Position numbers and translations under genes: made by a program
Shown here: positions 1-5,168 of the stretch, in pieces
How positions within the stretch are numbered: position 1 is the stretch's first letter
Layout of the letters: each line of letters opens with the position of its first letter
Notes under the pieces: model-generated
Told to the model about the DNA's origin: nothing
Seen by the model: only the letters and a program-made list of their open reading frames with translations
Database searches by the model: none
Assembly (NCBI GenBank): GCA_900769325.1
Contig: CAAGGF010000076.1
Location: 1 to 8,715, forward strand
Length of the DNA stretch: 8,715 nt
Direction of reading: 5' to 3'
Source: Spirochaetia bacterium
GTDB taxonomy: Bacteria > Spirochaetota > Spirochaetia > Treponematales > Treponemataceae

Positions 1-35
1 AAATCCTTGCTGAATGACTGTCGTTTCTTTGCCAT
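1..35 (-). CDS. Possible 5' end of a reverse-strand gene running off the left edge
   Basis: An ATG on the reverse strand at 35-33 opens a frame reading MAKKRQSFSKDF that is still open at the edge. A ribosome-site-like AAGGCGG lies seven bases upstream. The basic start followed by FSKDF resembles the N-terminus of IS3-type OrfA transposases, a family known for KR..FS.EFK beginnings; twelve residues cannot prove this. A competing reading starts at a GTG (74-72), about ten bases after AAAGGAG, and gives MQTADKLSKAVSTWQRNDS, also open to the edge. The two frames cannot both be the main product. If the transposase reading is right, an insertion-sequence end should lie between here and the fic gene, which would fit the mobile character of the left half. 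Only the sequence to the left can decide. Confidence 0.3.
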   Translation of the reverse strand, partial: MAKKRQSFSKD

Positions 36-73
36 GTGCTAACCGCCTTGCTTAATTTATCGGCTGTTTGCAC
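36..73. repeat. Imperfect 12-bp inverted repeat
   Basis: GTGCTAACCGCC (36-47) and GGCTGTTTGCAC (62-73) are reverse complements with two mismatches around a 14-base spacer. The repeat lies just before the possible reverse-strand ATG at 35, so it could act on the 5' leader of that gene, or be part of an insertion-sequence end or a recombination site. The outer TAAC/GTTT pairing is faintly like an integron attC core, but it does not meet the RYYYAAC/GTTRRRY consensus. Confidence 0.4.
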
Positions 74-102
74 CTTAAATCTGCTCCTTTTTCTGTGTCG
101 TT

Positions 103-144
103 TTACGCACTCATTTTAGAATGCCGTTCAAAATGGTGTGGTAA
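103..144. repeat. 42-nt bulged stem-loop
   Basis: The two arms pair as TTAC/GTAA, CAC/GTG, TC/GG with one wobble, ATTTT/AAAAT and GAA/TTC around the loop TGCCG. Single unpaired bases sit at G107, A118 and T137. The surrounding stretch 36-183 shows no convincing gene apart from the possible GTG start noted at the left edge. Long stems with single extrahelical bases are typical of structured RNA or of sites recombined as folded single strands, but no known family was recognised. Confidence 0.45.
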
Positions 145-183
145 CGCTTGTAAAACAATAGCAAATTCCTAGATAATCAATAA

Positions 184-214
184 AGCCGTCTGATTACCGG
201 GCGGCTATTTTTTT
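184..214 (+). terminator. Rho-independent terminator, plus strand
   Basis: AGCCGTCT (184-191) pairs with GGGCGGCT (199-206) over a seven-base loop, using two G-U wobbles in plus-strand RNA, and is followed by a run of T (208-214). In the reverse strand the wobbles become mismatches and the T run is poor, so it works best for a transcript arriving from the left. The T run overlaps the stop codon of the convergent fic gene. No plus-strand gene is visible before it, so it may end a gene outside the window or a short RNA. Confidence 0.6.
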
Positions 215-1289
215 AATCACTGATCGACATTCCGTCATCATCGGAAATGGATTTATTAACAGATTTTTTAGAGATATGTTTTTCTTCTTTTAATTCTGTT
301 ATATTTTCAAGACTTCTCTTTATTGATTGAGTCAAATCTTTCCTATCAAAAATTGCTTTATCAACCAGAAAATCTGAAATGAGCTTTTTAAAGTCATTTT
401 TCGCCATACCTGAAGATGTATAAATATCTTTTGTTGCTTTATCAATACTTTTTTCAATCGGCATATTTTTACAATTCTGGAGGATAGTTGAAATATAGGA
501 TTCTCCCAATCTATTTTTGAGTTCTTTTTCTTCTGCTGTTTCAATATGCATTATTCTCATAAATTCTTTTTCTTCTTTTAGTTCAAGATTTGAAATAAAA
601 TCTGTAAATTTCTGAGGTTCCAGCCTTCCATTTTCAAGTAATTTTACATATTGATTTCTGATTTTAGGTGTTATGGAAATTGGCAGATAGTGTTCCTGCA
701 ATAAAATCGTATTCATCACAAGTCTTGTTACCCTACCGTTTCCATCAGGAAAAGGATGAATATAAATCATCTTTCTATGAGCTTCTGCTGCAAGTTCCAC
801 AGGATGAAACACATTTTCTTTCCTCACAGAATCAAGCCAATCAACAAAATCAGCCATTTTTTCAGGAACATCTTTCCAGTCAGGATATGAATAATCACTT
901 CCCGTTATGCGTACATAAGTTTTGCTCTTGTCCCTGTATTCTCCAGGAAATGGAATATTTTTTATATTGGAAGCAAATAATTTGTGCATTTTTTTTATAT
1001 TTTCTTCAGTAATTTTTCTGGTGTTTATTAAAGAGAACATATATTCATAGGCTTCACCGTGTCCCAAACATTCATGAATTTCATTTATTGTATGACCATG
1101 AATTGTTATTCCGTTTTCCAAAATCATTTGAGTTTCTGACAATGATATTGCATTACCTTCAACTGCGTTCGATGACCATGTAGTTTGTATTTTATAATAA
1201 TTCTTTAATTGTTTAAGAGATTCACCTTCAAAAGGCCTATGTTTATTTATTTCATTCATTCTCTGAGTAATTTCAGAATAATCAATCAT
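213..1289 (-). CDS. Fic-family protein (probable AMP-transferase), class II
   Basis: This 358-residue cytoplasmic protein carries the full Fic signature HPFPDGNGRVTR at residues 178-189. In this family the His is the catalytic base and the D-G-N-G-R loop binds the ATP phosphates, transferring AMP to a hydroxyl side chain of a target protein. The N-terminal SNAVEG (40-45) matches the class II inhibitory motif (S/T)xxxE(G/N), whose Glu blocks productive ATP binding, so the enzyme should be self-restrained rather than need a separate antitoxin. Residues about 116-145 fit the target-positioning flap. The C-terminal 150 residues are helical and end in a repeated acidic SISD. The start is supported by AAGGTGAT seven bases upstream. 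It is divergent from the AbiE-like pair, with 164 bases between them. The family call is secure; the target is unknown. Confidence 0.93.
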   Translation of the reverse strand: MIDYSEITQRMNEINKHRPFEGESLKQLKNYYKIQTTWSSNAVEGNAISLSETQMILENGITIHGHTINEIHECLGHGEAYEYMFSLINTRKITEENIKKMHKLFASNIKNIPFPGEYRDKSKTYVRITGSDYSYPDWKDVPEKMADFVDWLDSVRKENVFHPVELAAEAHRKMIYIHPFPDGNGRVTRLVMNTILLQEHYLPISITPKIRNQYVKLLENGRLEPQKFTDFISNLELKEEKEFMRIMHIETAEEKELKNRLGESYISTILQNCKNMPIEKSIDKATKDIYTSSGMAKNDFKKLISDFLVDKAIFDRKDLTQSIKRSLENITELKEEKHISKKSVNKSISDDDGMSISD

Positions 1290-1320
1290 AATATCACCTT
1301 TTAGTTATTTTCACAGTTAA

Positions 1321-1349
1321 AATATACACCAAGCTCCTCAAAACTTCAA
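1321..1349 (-). promoter_or_regulatory. Promoter of the Fic gene
   Basis: On the reverse strand TTGAAG (1349-1344) and TATATT (1326-1321) are separated by 17 bases, a good sigma-70 fit. Transcription would begin near 1314, giving a leader of about 25 bases with the AAGGTGAT ribosome site before the ATG at 1289. Confidence 0.55.
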
Positions 1350-1370
1350 CTTTACTGATAACCACTTGGG

Positions 1371-1391
1371 AAAAAAACAACAGACAAAAAA
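1371..1391. repeat. A-rich direct repeat, left copy
   Basis: The stretch with CAACAGAC inside two A runs recurs at 2716-2737, with the same preceding G and one C/T difference plus one extra A. The two copies bracket the AbiE-like pair about 1345 bases apart. It is low in complexity, so chance is possible, but the shared CAACAGA core is specific. Confidence 0.35.
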
Positions 1392-1415
1392 TTCGAATCT
1401 GCAAAAAAATATATC

Positions 1416-1443
1416 TTGTATTAACCGTTTTTTTTTATATAAT
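1416..1443 (+). promoter_or_regulatory. Promoter of the AbiE-like pair
   Basis: TTGTAT (1416-1421) and a perfect TATAAT (1438-1443) are 16 bases apart, joined by a T run. The expected start of transcription, around 1450, leaves only a few bases before the ATG at 1454, and there is no ribosome site, so a near-leaderless message is predicted. Confidence 0.55.
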
Positions 1444-1453
1444 TAAAGTCAGT

Positions 1454-1879
1454 ATGGCTTTCAAAAACCTTTCAAAAGCAGAAAAACTATCACTCCTCGA
1501 CAATCTCACATGGGATTATTCCGTTACATCTGAGGATTTATTAAGCATAATTGAAAAAAATCAGACAAAAAAACTGCCTTTTACAGAAAAAACACTTTTT
1601 GCACGTTGTTTAGAAACATTTACTTGGGAAGATTTAATAAGTCTTTGGGGGCTTGAAAGGGCAAAAAAACTGTACACACCAGAAGTCAGCCGTATGCTTT
1701 TTCCAAAACTTCTGAGGGAGGAATATGACAACGTATTCAACTTACTACAGCGAGGTACTTTACCCGGAACAGGACAGAGTCCTGAATATATTGAAAAACT
1801 GCGCTCTTCCCTTTTATTTAACAGGCGGAACCGCTGTGAGCAGAGGGTATTTAAATCACCGCTTCTCCGACGACCTTGA
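1454..1879 (+). CDS. Small protein paired with AbiEii-like toxin, putative antitoxin
   Basis: The product is up to 141 residues long, with no signal peptide or membrane segment. Residues 1-90 lie outside the next gene and look like a real compact helical domain, with LTWDY (18-22), FTWEDLISLWG (56-66) and a basic-acidic helix to about 98. The last 52 codons run inside the following gene in another frame. The tail after about residue 100 is rich in Arg and Pro and looks less protein-like. Small proteins of this W-D/E-D-L type sit before AbiEii-like nucleotidyltransferases in several bacteria (tentatively the DUF6922 group, from memory). The classical AbiEi antitoxin is larger with a winged helix, so this is a different partner. 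No ribosome site precedes the ATG; the promoter lies almost on it. The antitoxin role is inferred from position only. A frameshifted or truncated end cannot be excluded. Confidence 0.7.
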   Translation: MAFKNLSKAEKLSLLDNLTWDYSVTSEDLLSIIEKNQTKKLPFTEKTLFARCLETFTWEDLISLWGLERAKKLYTPEVSRMLFPKLLREEYDNVFNLLQRGTLPGTGQSPEYIEKLRSSLLFNRRNRCEQRVFKSPLLRRP

Positions 1880-2693
1880 TTTATTTGTAAATAATGACGA
1901 TTCTTTTCAAAAACATATTGAAAAAGCAATTTCTTCATTAGAACAAGAAGGAATTGCAATAAGTTTTGACAAAAACTCTTCCCCAGACTTCACACGAATT
2001 TATGTAGACCAGAATAAAAACGGCCTTGATAAAAAAGGACTGAAAATTGATTTTGTAAATGATATTCCTGTACATTTTGGAAATATAGCAGAAACTTCCG
2101 TGTATTACCGCACAGATTCAATAAGAAATATTCTTTCAAATAAATATACCGCACTTTATAGAATTTCTGCAAAAGATGTAGTGGATATATGTACTATTGC
2201 AGAAAATTACTCATTTAACTGGTCTGACATCATTAAAGAAGCTGACCAAAAAGAAGGCGGTCTTGATGGAAAAGAAATTGTTCAGATTTTCTCGTGTTTC
2301 AGCAATGAGGATTTTGAAAAAATAAGATGGATTGAAAAACCTGAGATAAAAGAGTTCAGGAAAAAAATTGCAACAGTGGCAAAAGATATGCTTGAAGGAA
2401 GGGAGAACACTCTTTTTCAAAACTGCACAGTACAGAAATTTCGTGATGAACTAAATACAATAATTACGCCTGATAAAAACATCTCTGATTCAGGATATAT
2501 GATTACATTTCAGAGCATAACATCAAAATTGAGCATAGAAAAAAGAAACTGTATTGAAAACTTCTTAAAATCACAAGGAGCAACATCAGCAAAAGACCTG
2601 CCAAAAGTTCTTAGAAAAATATCAAACACCACGAAAAAACAAGCACAACAACACACAAAAACAATAGACGATTTTTCTTCCATGTCTGATTAA
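1725..2693 (+). CDS. AbiEii/AbiGii-type nucleotidyltransferase, putative toxin
   Basis: The 322-residue cytoplasmic protein has the nucleotidyltransferase fold motifs of the AbiEii (MenT-like, DUF1814) family. TGGTA at 33-37 is the glycine-rich nucleotide loop. SDDLD at 48-52 supplies the two metal-binding Asp residues (50 and 52). KID with Asp109 is a candidate third acid, and K140 and KDVVD (150-154) match the family's downstream Lys/Asp motif. Such toxins transfer nucleotides, in studied cases to tRNA 3' ends, and stop growth during phage infection. The start is supported by AGGGAGG at 1715-1721, though the gap to the ATG is only three bases. The whole N-terminal NTase core lies after this ATG. 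The gene begins inside the preceding one and is probably translated together with it. The C-terminal half is unassigned and ends in an acidic DDFSSMSD. The family call is strong; toxicity is inferred. Confidence 0.88.
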   Translation: MTTYSTYYSEVLYPEQDRVLNILKNCALPFYLTGGTAVSRGYLNHRFSDDLDLFVNNDDSFQKHIEKAISSLEQEGIAISFDKNSSPDFTRIYVDQNKNGLDKKGLKIDFVNDIPVHFGNIAETSVYYRTDSIRNILSNKYTALYRISAKDVVDICTIAENYSFNWSDIIKEADQKEGGLDGKEIVQIFSCFSNEDFEKIRWIEKPEIKEFRKKIATVAKDMLEGRENTLFQNCTVQKFRDELNTIITPDKNISDSGYMITFQSITSKLSIEKRNCIENFLKSQGATSAKDLPKVLRKISNTTKKQAQQHTKTIDDFSSMSD

Positions 2694-2715
2694 CAGTCTT
2701 CATATAAAATGCCTG

Positions 2716-2737
2716 AAAAAAAACAACAGATAAAAAA
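2716..2737. repeat. A-rich direct repeat, right copy
   Basis: This is the partner of the repeat at 1371-1391, with CAACAGAT within A runs. It lies 22 bases after the stop of the AbiEii-like gene, and its last A run doubles as the U-tract of the reverse-strand terminator. Confidence 0.35.
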
Positions 2738-2757
2738 AGCCACGACAGGCGTGGCTT
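2732..2757 (-). terminator. Rho-independent terminator, reverse strand
   Basis: AAGCCACG (2737-2744) and CGTGGCTT (2750-2757) form a perfect 8-bp stem with a five-base loop. Read on the reverse strand it is followed by a run of seven T, so it should end transcription of the reverse-strand nuclease-like gene, whose stop is at 2881. On the plus strand no T run follows, so it is a poor terminator for the AbiE-like pair. Confidence 0.75.
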
Positions 2758-2761
2758 ATAA

Positions 2762-2779
2762 CCGTTCAAGAAAGAACGG
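2762..2779. repeat. Small hairpin next to the terminator
   Basis: CCGTTC (2762-2767) and GAACGG (2774-2779) form a 6-bp stem with loop AAGAAA. There is no T run on either side. It may stabilise the 3' end of the AbiE-like message, which lacks a better plus-strand terminator. The rest of the gap to 2822 shows nothing recognisable. Confidence 0.4.
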
Positions 2780-2822
2780 CGTTGCATTAATAGTTTACAT
2801 AAATTATCAACAAGATACTTGG

Positions 2823-2884
2823 AAAAAACTGCTCAAAAATCATAGGTTAATAACGATTTAGATGATTTTGGAATAAGATTTTAG
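2823..2884 (+). pseudogene. Decayed 3' end of the DUF4177-like gene
   Basis: These 62 bases match 4063-4124, the end of the intact DUF4177-like gene, at 56 positions without a gap. Read in the same frame they give KTAQKS, an amber stop (2843-2845, CAG changed to TAG), then VNNDLDDFGIRF and the conserved stop. Upstream of 2823 the similarity fades, so the rest of the copy is lost. There is no start or ribosome site. The last four bases overlap the 3' end of the reverse-strand nuclease-like gene. Two direct copies 1240 bases apart, one whole and one broken, imply a past duplication or an insertion that split or replaced a tandem copy. Confidence 0.85.
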
Positions 2885-3768
2885 TTTTTCAGATTTATTC
2901 TTAAGTTTGCTCCTTGGGAATAGATAATAGTTTTCTCCGAAATCATAGTATTTAAAATGGTTTGTATTTCATTCTCAAAGAGAATTTCTTTATAACTATT
3001 TTTCTGTAAATTGATAAAATCTGTTTTTGTAACATCTTTACTTTGAATAAGTTTTATAGATTGTTCTTTAAAATTCTTTACAATAGAATTAACTTCCTTA
3101 GCGCATCTTTCAAATTCTGATTTCTTTTTATCACAATTCATAGGAGCATCCAGTAGCGATTTGGTCAAGAGAAAGTTTGGAATTCTTATCATTAAATTTT
3201 CATCAATACTATATTCTTTTAAATATTCCTTATATTTATAAATTTCATCAATTTGAACAAAGAAGAAATCTGAGCTATTTTTAAAACTAAAAGCAAATAA
3301 CAAAGGAATGTTAAACCTATTTTTTAAATTATATAAACTGTCTATTTCTTTAACATTTATACAGAAACATTCTTCTTCAAGGAATTTTATTGGAGTACGA
3401 GCTTTTACATCCACAAACATTGTTGTAACACTATTTACATTTACTAAGAAATCTGGTCTTTTGCAATCTTTTTCAAAAAGACTTTCTGATTTGTCCAAAC
3501 CTTCAGGACTTTGTGCAATATATAGATATGGAAAATTATTTTGATCAAGATAATTTTTAAATTCAACTTCTTTTAACAAACCAACTTTTACATTATCCTT
3601 GAATATATTATTTAGGCGTACACCACACAGTTTCTCTTTTTTATTTTTGAATATAAATAAATCTTCATCTACTTTAATTTGCGACAGCTCATTTTTATTT
3701 ATATTTATATTATTCTTATATAATTCTATAAAATTTGCATCAGGTTCAATATTGTATATAATTCCCAT
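2881..3768 (-). CDS. PD-(D/E)XK nuclease-like protein of unknown function
   Basis: The product is 295 residues from the ATG at 3768. Residues 66-70 (KEVEF) begin a helix with a candidate acidic residue. RPDFLV (104-109) and FVDVKAR (118-124), on two predicted strands ten residues apart, fit the metal-binding core of PD-(D/E)XK nucleases, with Asp106, Asp120 and Lys122 as the likely active site. IPLLFAFSFK (154-163) could be the following strand. The C-terminal third is Lys-rich and helical. No DNA-recognition or helicase domain was recognised, so the target is unknown; a defence or mobile-element role is inferred from the setting. The frame stays open to an ATG at 3867, but the added 33 residues are Phe/Cys-rich and lie next to the likely transcription start, so the inner start is preferred although it has no clear ribosome site. 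The gene is very AT-rich, which suggests transfer. Confidence 0.65.
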   Translation of the reverse strand: MGIIYNIEPDANFIELYKNNININKNELSQIKVDEDLFIFKNKKEKLCGVRLNNIFKDNVKVGLLKEVEFKNYLDQNNFPYLYIAQSPEGLDKSESLFEKDCKRPDFLVNVNSVTTMFVDVKARTPIKFLEEECFCINVKEIDSLYNLKNRFNIPLLFAFSFKNSSDFFFVQIDEIYKYKEYLKEYSIDENLMIRIPNFLLTKSLLDAPMNCDKKKSEFERCAKEVNSIVKNFKEQSIKLIQSKDVTKTDFINLQKNSYKEILFENEIQTILNTMISEKTIIYSQGANLRINLKN

Positions 3769-3846
3769 AAAATAGAGAATATCAACCCTTACAAAAAAAG
3801 TAAACAACACAAACAAAAGAAAAACACAAAAACATAAACAAAATAA

Positions 3847-3875
3847 TTGACAAAAGCCACATTCCAAAGTATTAT
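3847..3875 (+). promoter_or_regulatory. Strong promoter of the DUF4177-like gene
   Basis: A perfect TTGACA (3847-3852) is 17 bases from TATTAT (3870-3875), the best sigma-70 promoter in the window. Transcription should start near 3882, with AAAGGAG at 3897-3903 before the ATG at 3909. The -10 overlaps a reverse-strand TATAAT (3876-3871) that could serve the nuclease-like gene; no good reverse -35 was found. If both work, the two polymerases would compete for the same DNA. Confidence 0.7.
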
Positions 3876-3908
3876 ATATGTAAATAACATAATATAAAGG
3901 AGTTTACT

Positions 3909-4124
3909 ATGGATAGATGGGAATATAGAAGAGGAGATGCTATTGGACAGGAGCTTGAAGAACTTAATGCTTTAGGTAAAGAAGGCTGGGAAGTTGTAGC
4001 ACCAGTACAAGGTTCTCTTTTGTTAAAACGCAAAATACCAGATTCTCCATCACAAACTGTTCAAAAACCTGCTCAGAAATCACAGGTTAATAATGGTTTA
4101 GATGATTTTGGAATAAGCTTTTAG
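3909..4124 (+). CDS. DUF4177-like small protein with acidic C-terminal tail
   Basis: The 71-residue protein has the features of DUF4177-type proteins: WEYR at 4-7 and LNALGKEGWEVV at 19-30, followed by a strand ending LLLKRK (37-42). Proteins of this type are small alpha-beta domains of unknown function, often found near phage or mobile-element genes. After the domain a Ser/Pro/Gln linker (43-60) leads to the tail GLDDFGISF. The start is secure, with AAAGGAG six bases upstream and a strong promoter. The tail, two acids followed by hydrophobic residues and a terminal Phe, recalls the DDDIPF tip of single-stranded-DNA-binding protein; this is an observation, not a known property. A broken copy of its 3' end lies 1240 bases to the left. 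Confidence 0.8.
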   Translation: MDRWEYRRGDAIGQELEELNALGKEGWEVVAPVQGSLLLKRKIPDSPSQTVQKPAQKSQVNNGLDDFGISF

Positions 4125-4130
4125 TTATTA

Positions 4131-4157
4131 TAAAGGCGACCAATTCGGTCACCTTTA
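4131..4157. terminator. Bidirectional hairpin between convergent genes
   Basis: TAAAGGCGACC (4131-4141) and GGTCACCTTTA (4147-4157) form an 11-bp stem with one imperfect pair and a five-base loop. The odd pair is C-A on the plus strand and G-U on the reverse strand, so the reverse transcript folds better. T runs are weak on both sides. It lies between the stop of the DUF4177-like gene and the stop of the Gly/Ala-rich fragment, where a shared terminator is expected. Confidence 0.6.
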
Positions 4158-4167
4158 TCATTTTGGT

Positions 4168-4650
4168 TTATTCAGAATCTCTTTTTTGAGTATCACCTGA
4201 AATAGAAACTTTTCCAGGTTGTTCTGAATCTGAAGAATTATTATTAGTTGTTTTTGCCTTCTGATCTTCAGCATCCTTTTTTGCCTGTGCGGAATATGCT
4301 TCTTGAATATTACCTAATGTTGCTTTACCCGTAGCATCAGCTTTTCCAGCACTTACTGAATGACCAGCTGCTTTCATTTGTTCAACACTACCCATTCCAA
4401 CATGCAAACTGCTTGCATTGTGGCTTGAGCTTTCTCTGCCAGTTAATAACCTGCTATTATAATCTTTTATGCCACTGCTCCATGCACTTCCCATCTGCTT
4501 AAATCCGGCTCCGGCTGCCATCTTGAACTTCGTACCAAAACCGGCCCCGGCTTCACCTGCACCTTTCCATGCAGAATACAAAGAATAAAAATAACACCGA
4601 TTGATGTTACTATCCAATATTCAAAAATACACATACAATTGGCGACATGC
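4168..4650 (-). pseudogene. Frameshifted fragment of a possible TrbL-type conjugation protein
   Basis: From about 4580 down to 4168 the reverse strand encodes a Gly/Ala/Ser-rich stretch (AWKGAGEAGAGFGTKF, then MAAGAGFKQMGSAWSSG) followed by a polar Lys/Asn/Ser tail. This composition resembles the cytoplasmic tail of TrbL/VirB6-like channel proteins of conjugation systems; that is recognition by pattern only. The open frame extends to a TTG at 4617, but its first 15 residues look random. In the neighbouring frame the same DNA (about 4645-4580) encodes a hydrophobic IVTSIGVIFILCI, which looks like the last membrane segment expected before such a tail. A frameshift near 4575 would join them. The larger N-terminal membrane part is missing, and the DNA then meets the smpB promoter. 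Local G+C is higher than in the neighbours. A tape-measure or other low-complexity protein is an alternative. Confidence 0.5.
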
Positions 4651-4667
4651 ATAAAAACTTCTAACTC

Positions 4668-4696
4668 TTGAAAGCACAATGAGTTTTGTATATACT
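4668..4696 (+). promoter_or_regulatory. Promoter of smpB, leaderless arrangement
   Basis: TTGAAA (4668-4673) and TATACT (4691-4696) are exactly 17 bases apart. The expected start of transcription, six to eight bases after the -10, is 4702-4704, at or beside the A of the smpB ATG. Confidence 0.7.
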
Positions 4697-4703
4697 GAAA
4701 ACC

Positions 4704-5168
4704 ATGCAGGAAGAAAGAAAAATAATCGGTGAAAACAGAAAAGCGCATTTCGACTACTTTATAGAAGAATCAATCGAATGTGGAATCGAACTCAAAGGAA
4801 CAGAAGTTAAATCCTTAAAAAACGGCTCATTTTCTTTTCCAGATTCTTTTGCAGAAATCAGAAACGGCGAAGTGTTCTTACGGAATTTTCACATAAACGA
4901 ATATTCTTATTCTTCAATTTTCAATCACAATCCAGACCGGCTTAAAAAACTTCTTCTTCACAAAACAGAAATAAAACGCCTTATACGCAAAACAGAAGAA
5001 AAAGGCTACACTTTAATTCCGTTAACTTTTTACATCACAAAAGGAATTGTAAAAGTTACTCTCGGCATCTGCAAAGGAAAAAAACAGTACGACAAGCGGG
5101 AAACAATAAAGCAAAGGGATGTATCCCGTGAAATTCAGAGAGAATTTAAAAAAGGGCTTATTAAATAG
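4704..5168 (+). CDS. smpB: SsrA-binding protein SmpB
   Basis: The 154-residue protein binds the tRNA-like part of tmRNA and delivers it with EF-Tu to ribosomes stalled on broken messages, so that the nascent chain is tagged for destruction. The family signature is clear: NRKAHFDYFIEESIE at 11-25 and GIELKGTEVKSLKNG at 27-41 of the OB-like barrel. The C-terminal GKKQYDKRETIKQRD motif, a basic tail that folds into a helix in the empty mRNA channel, is present and complete. The length is typical. An in-frame TTG at 4686 would add six residues, but it lies inside the promoter, so the ATG at 4704 is chosen. No ribosome site precedes it. The tmRNA gene itself was not seen in the window. The stop overlaps the GTG of the next gene by one base. 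Confidence 0.97.
   Translation: MQEERKIIGENRKAHFDYFIEESIECGIELKGTEVKSLKNGSFSFPDSFAEIRNGEVFLRNFHINEYSYSSIFNHNPDRLKKLLLHKTEIKRLIRKTEEKGYTLIPLTFYITKGIVKVTLGICKGKKQYDKRETIKQRDVSREIQREFKKGLIK

Noticed and set aside
1..42. Plus-strand open frame reading to a stop at 40-42 (…NDCRFFAMC), as the tail of a gene from the left
   Set aside because: It is only 13 codons and it mirrors the reverse-strand start region; there is no independent support for a coding tail.
36..160. Integron attC site(s) among the inverted repeats, which would make the left half a cassette array
   Set aside because: The outer boxes do not match RYYYAAC and GTTRRRY, no comparable site was found between the other accessory genes, and no integrase is in view.
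668..1012. 114-residue plus-strand open frame inside the fic gene
   Set aside because: It is antisense to the conserved Fic core, with no ribosome site or recognisable domain.
1391..1398. Palindrome ATTCGAAT between the divergent Fic and AbiE-like promoters as a shared operator
   Set aside because: It is only eight bases in an AT-rich spacer, with no second copy and no regulator gene nearby.
3769..3867. N-terminal extension of the nuclease-like protein as a membrane anchor
   Set aside because: The stretch is T-rich DNA giving Phe/Cys/Leu by composition, has no ribosome site, and its ATG falls next to the likely -10 element.
4686..4703. TTG at 4686 as the smpB start
   Set aside because: It lies within the promoter spacer, and the SmpB family begins close to the ATG at 4704.
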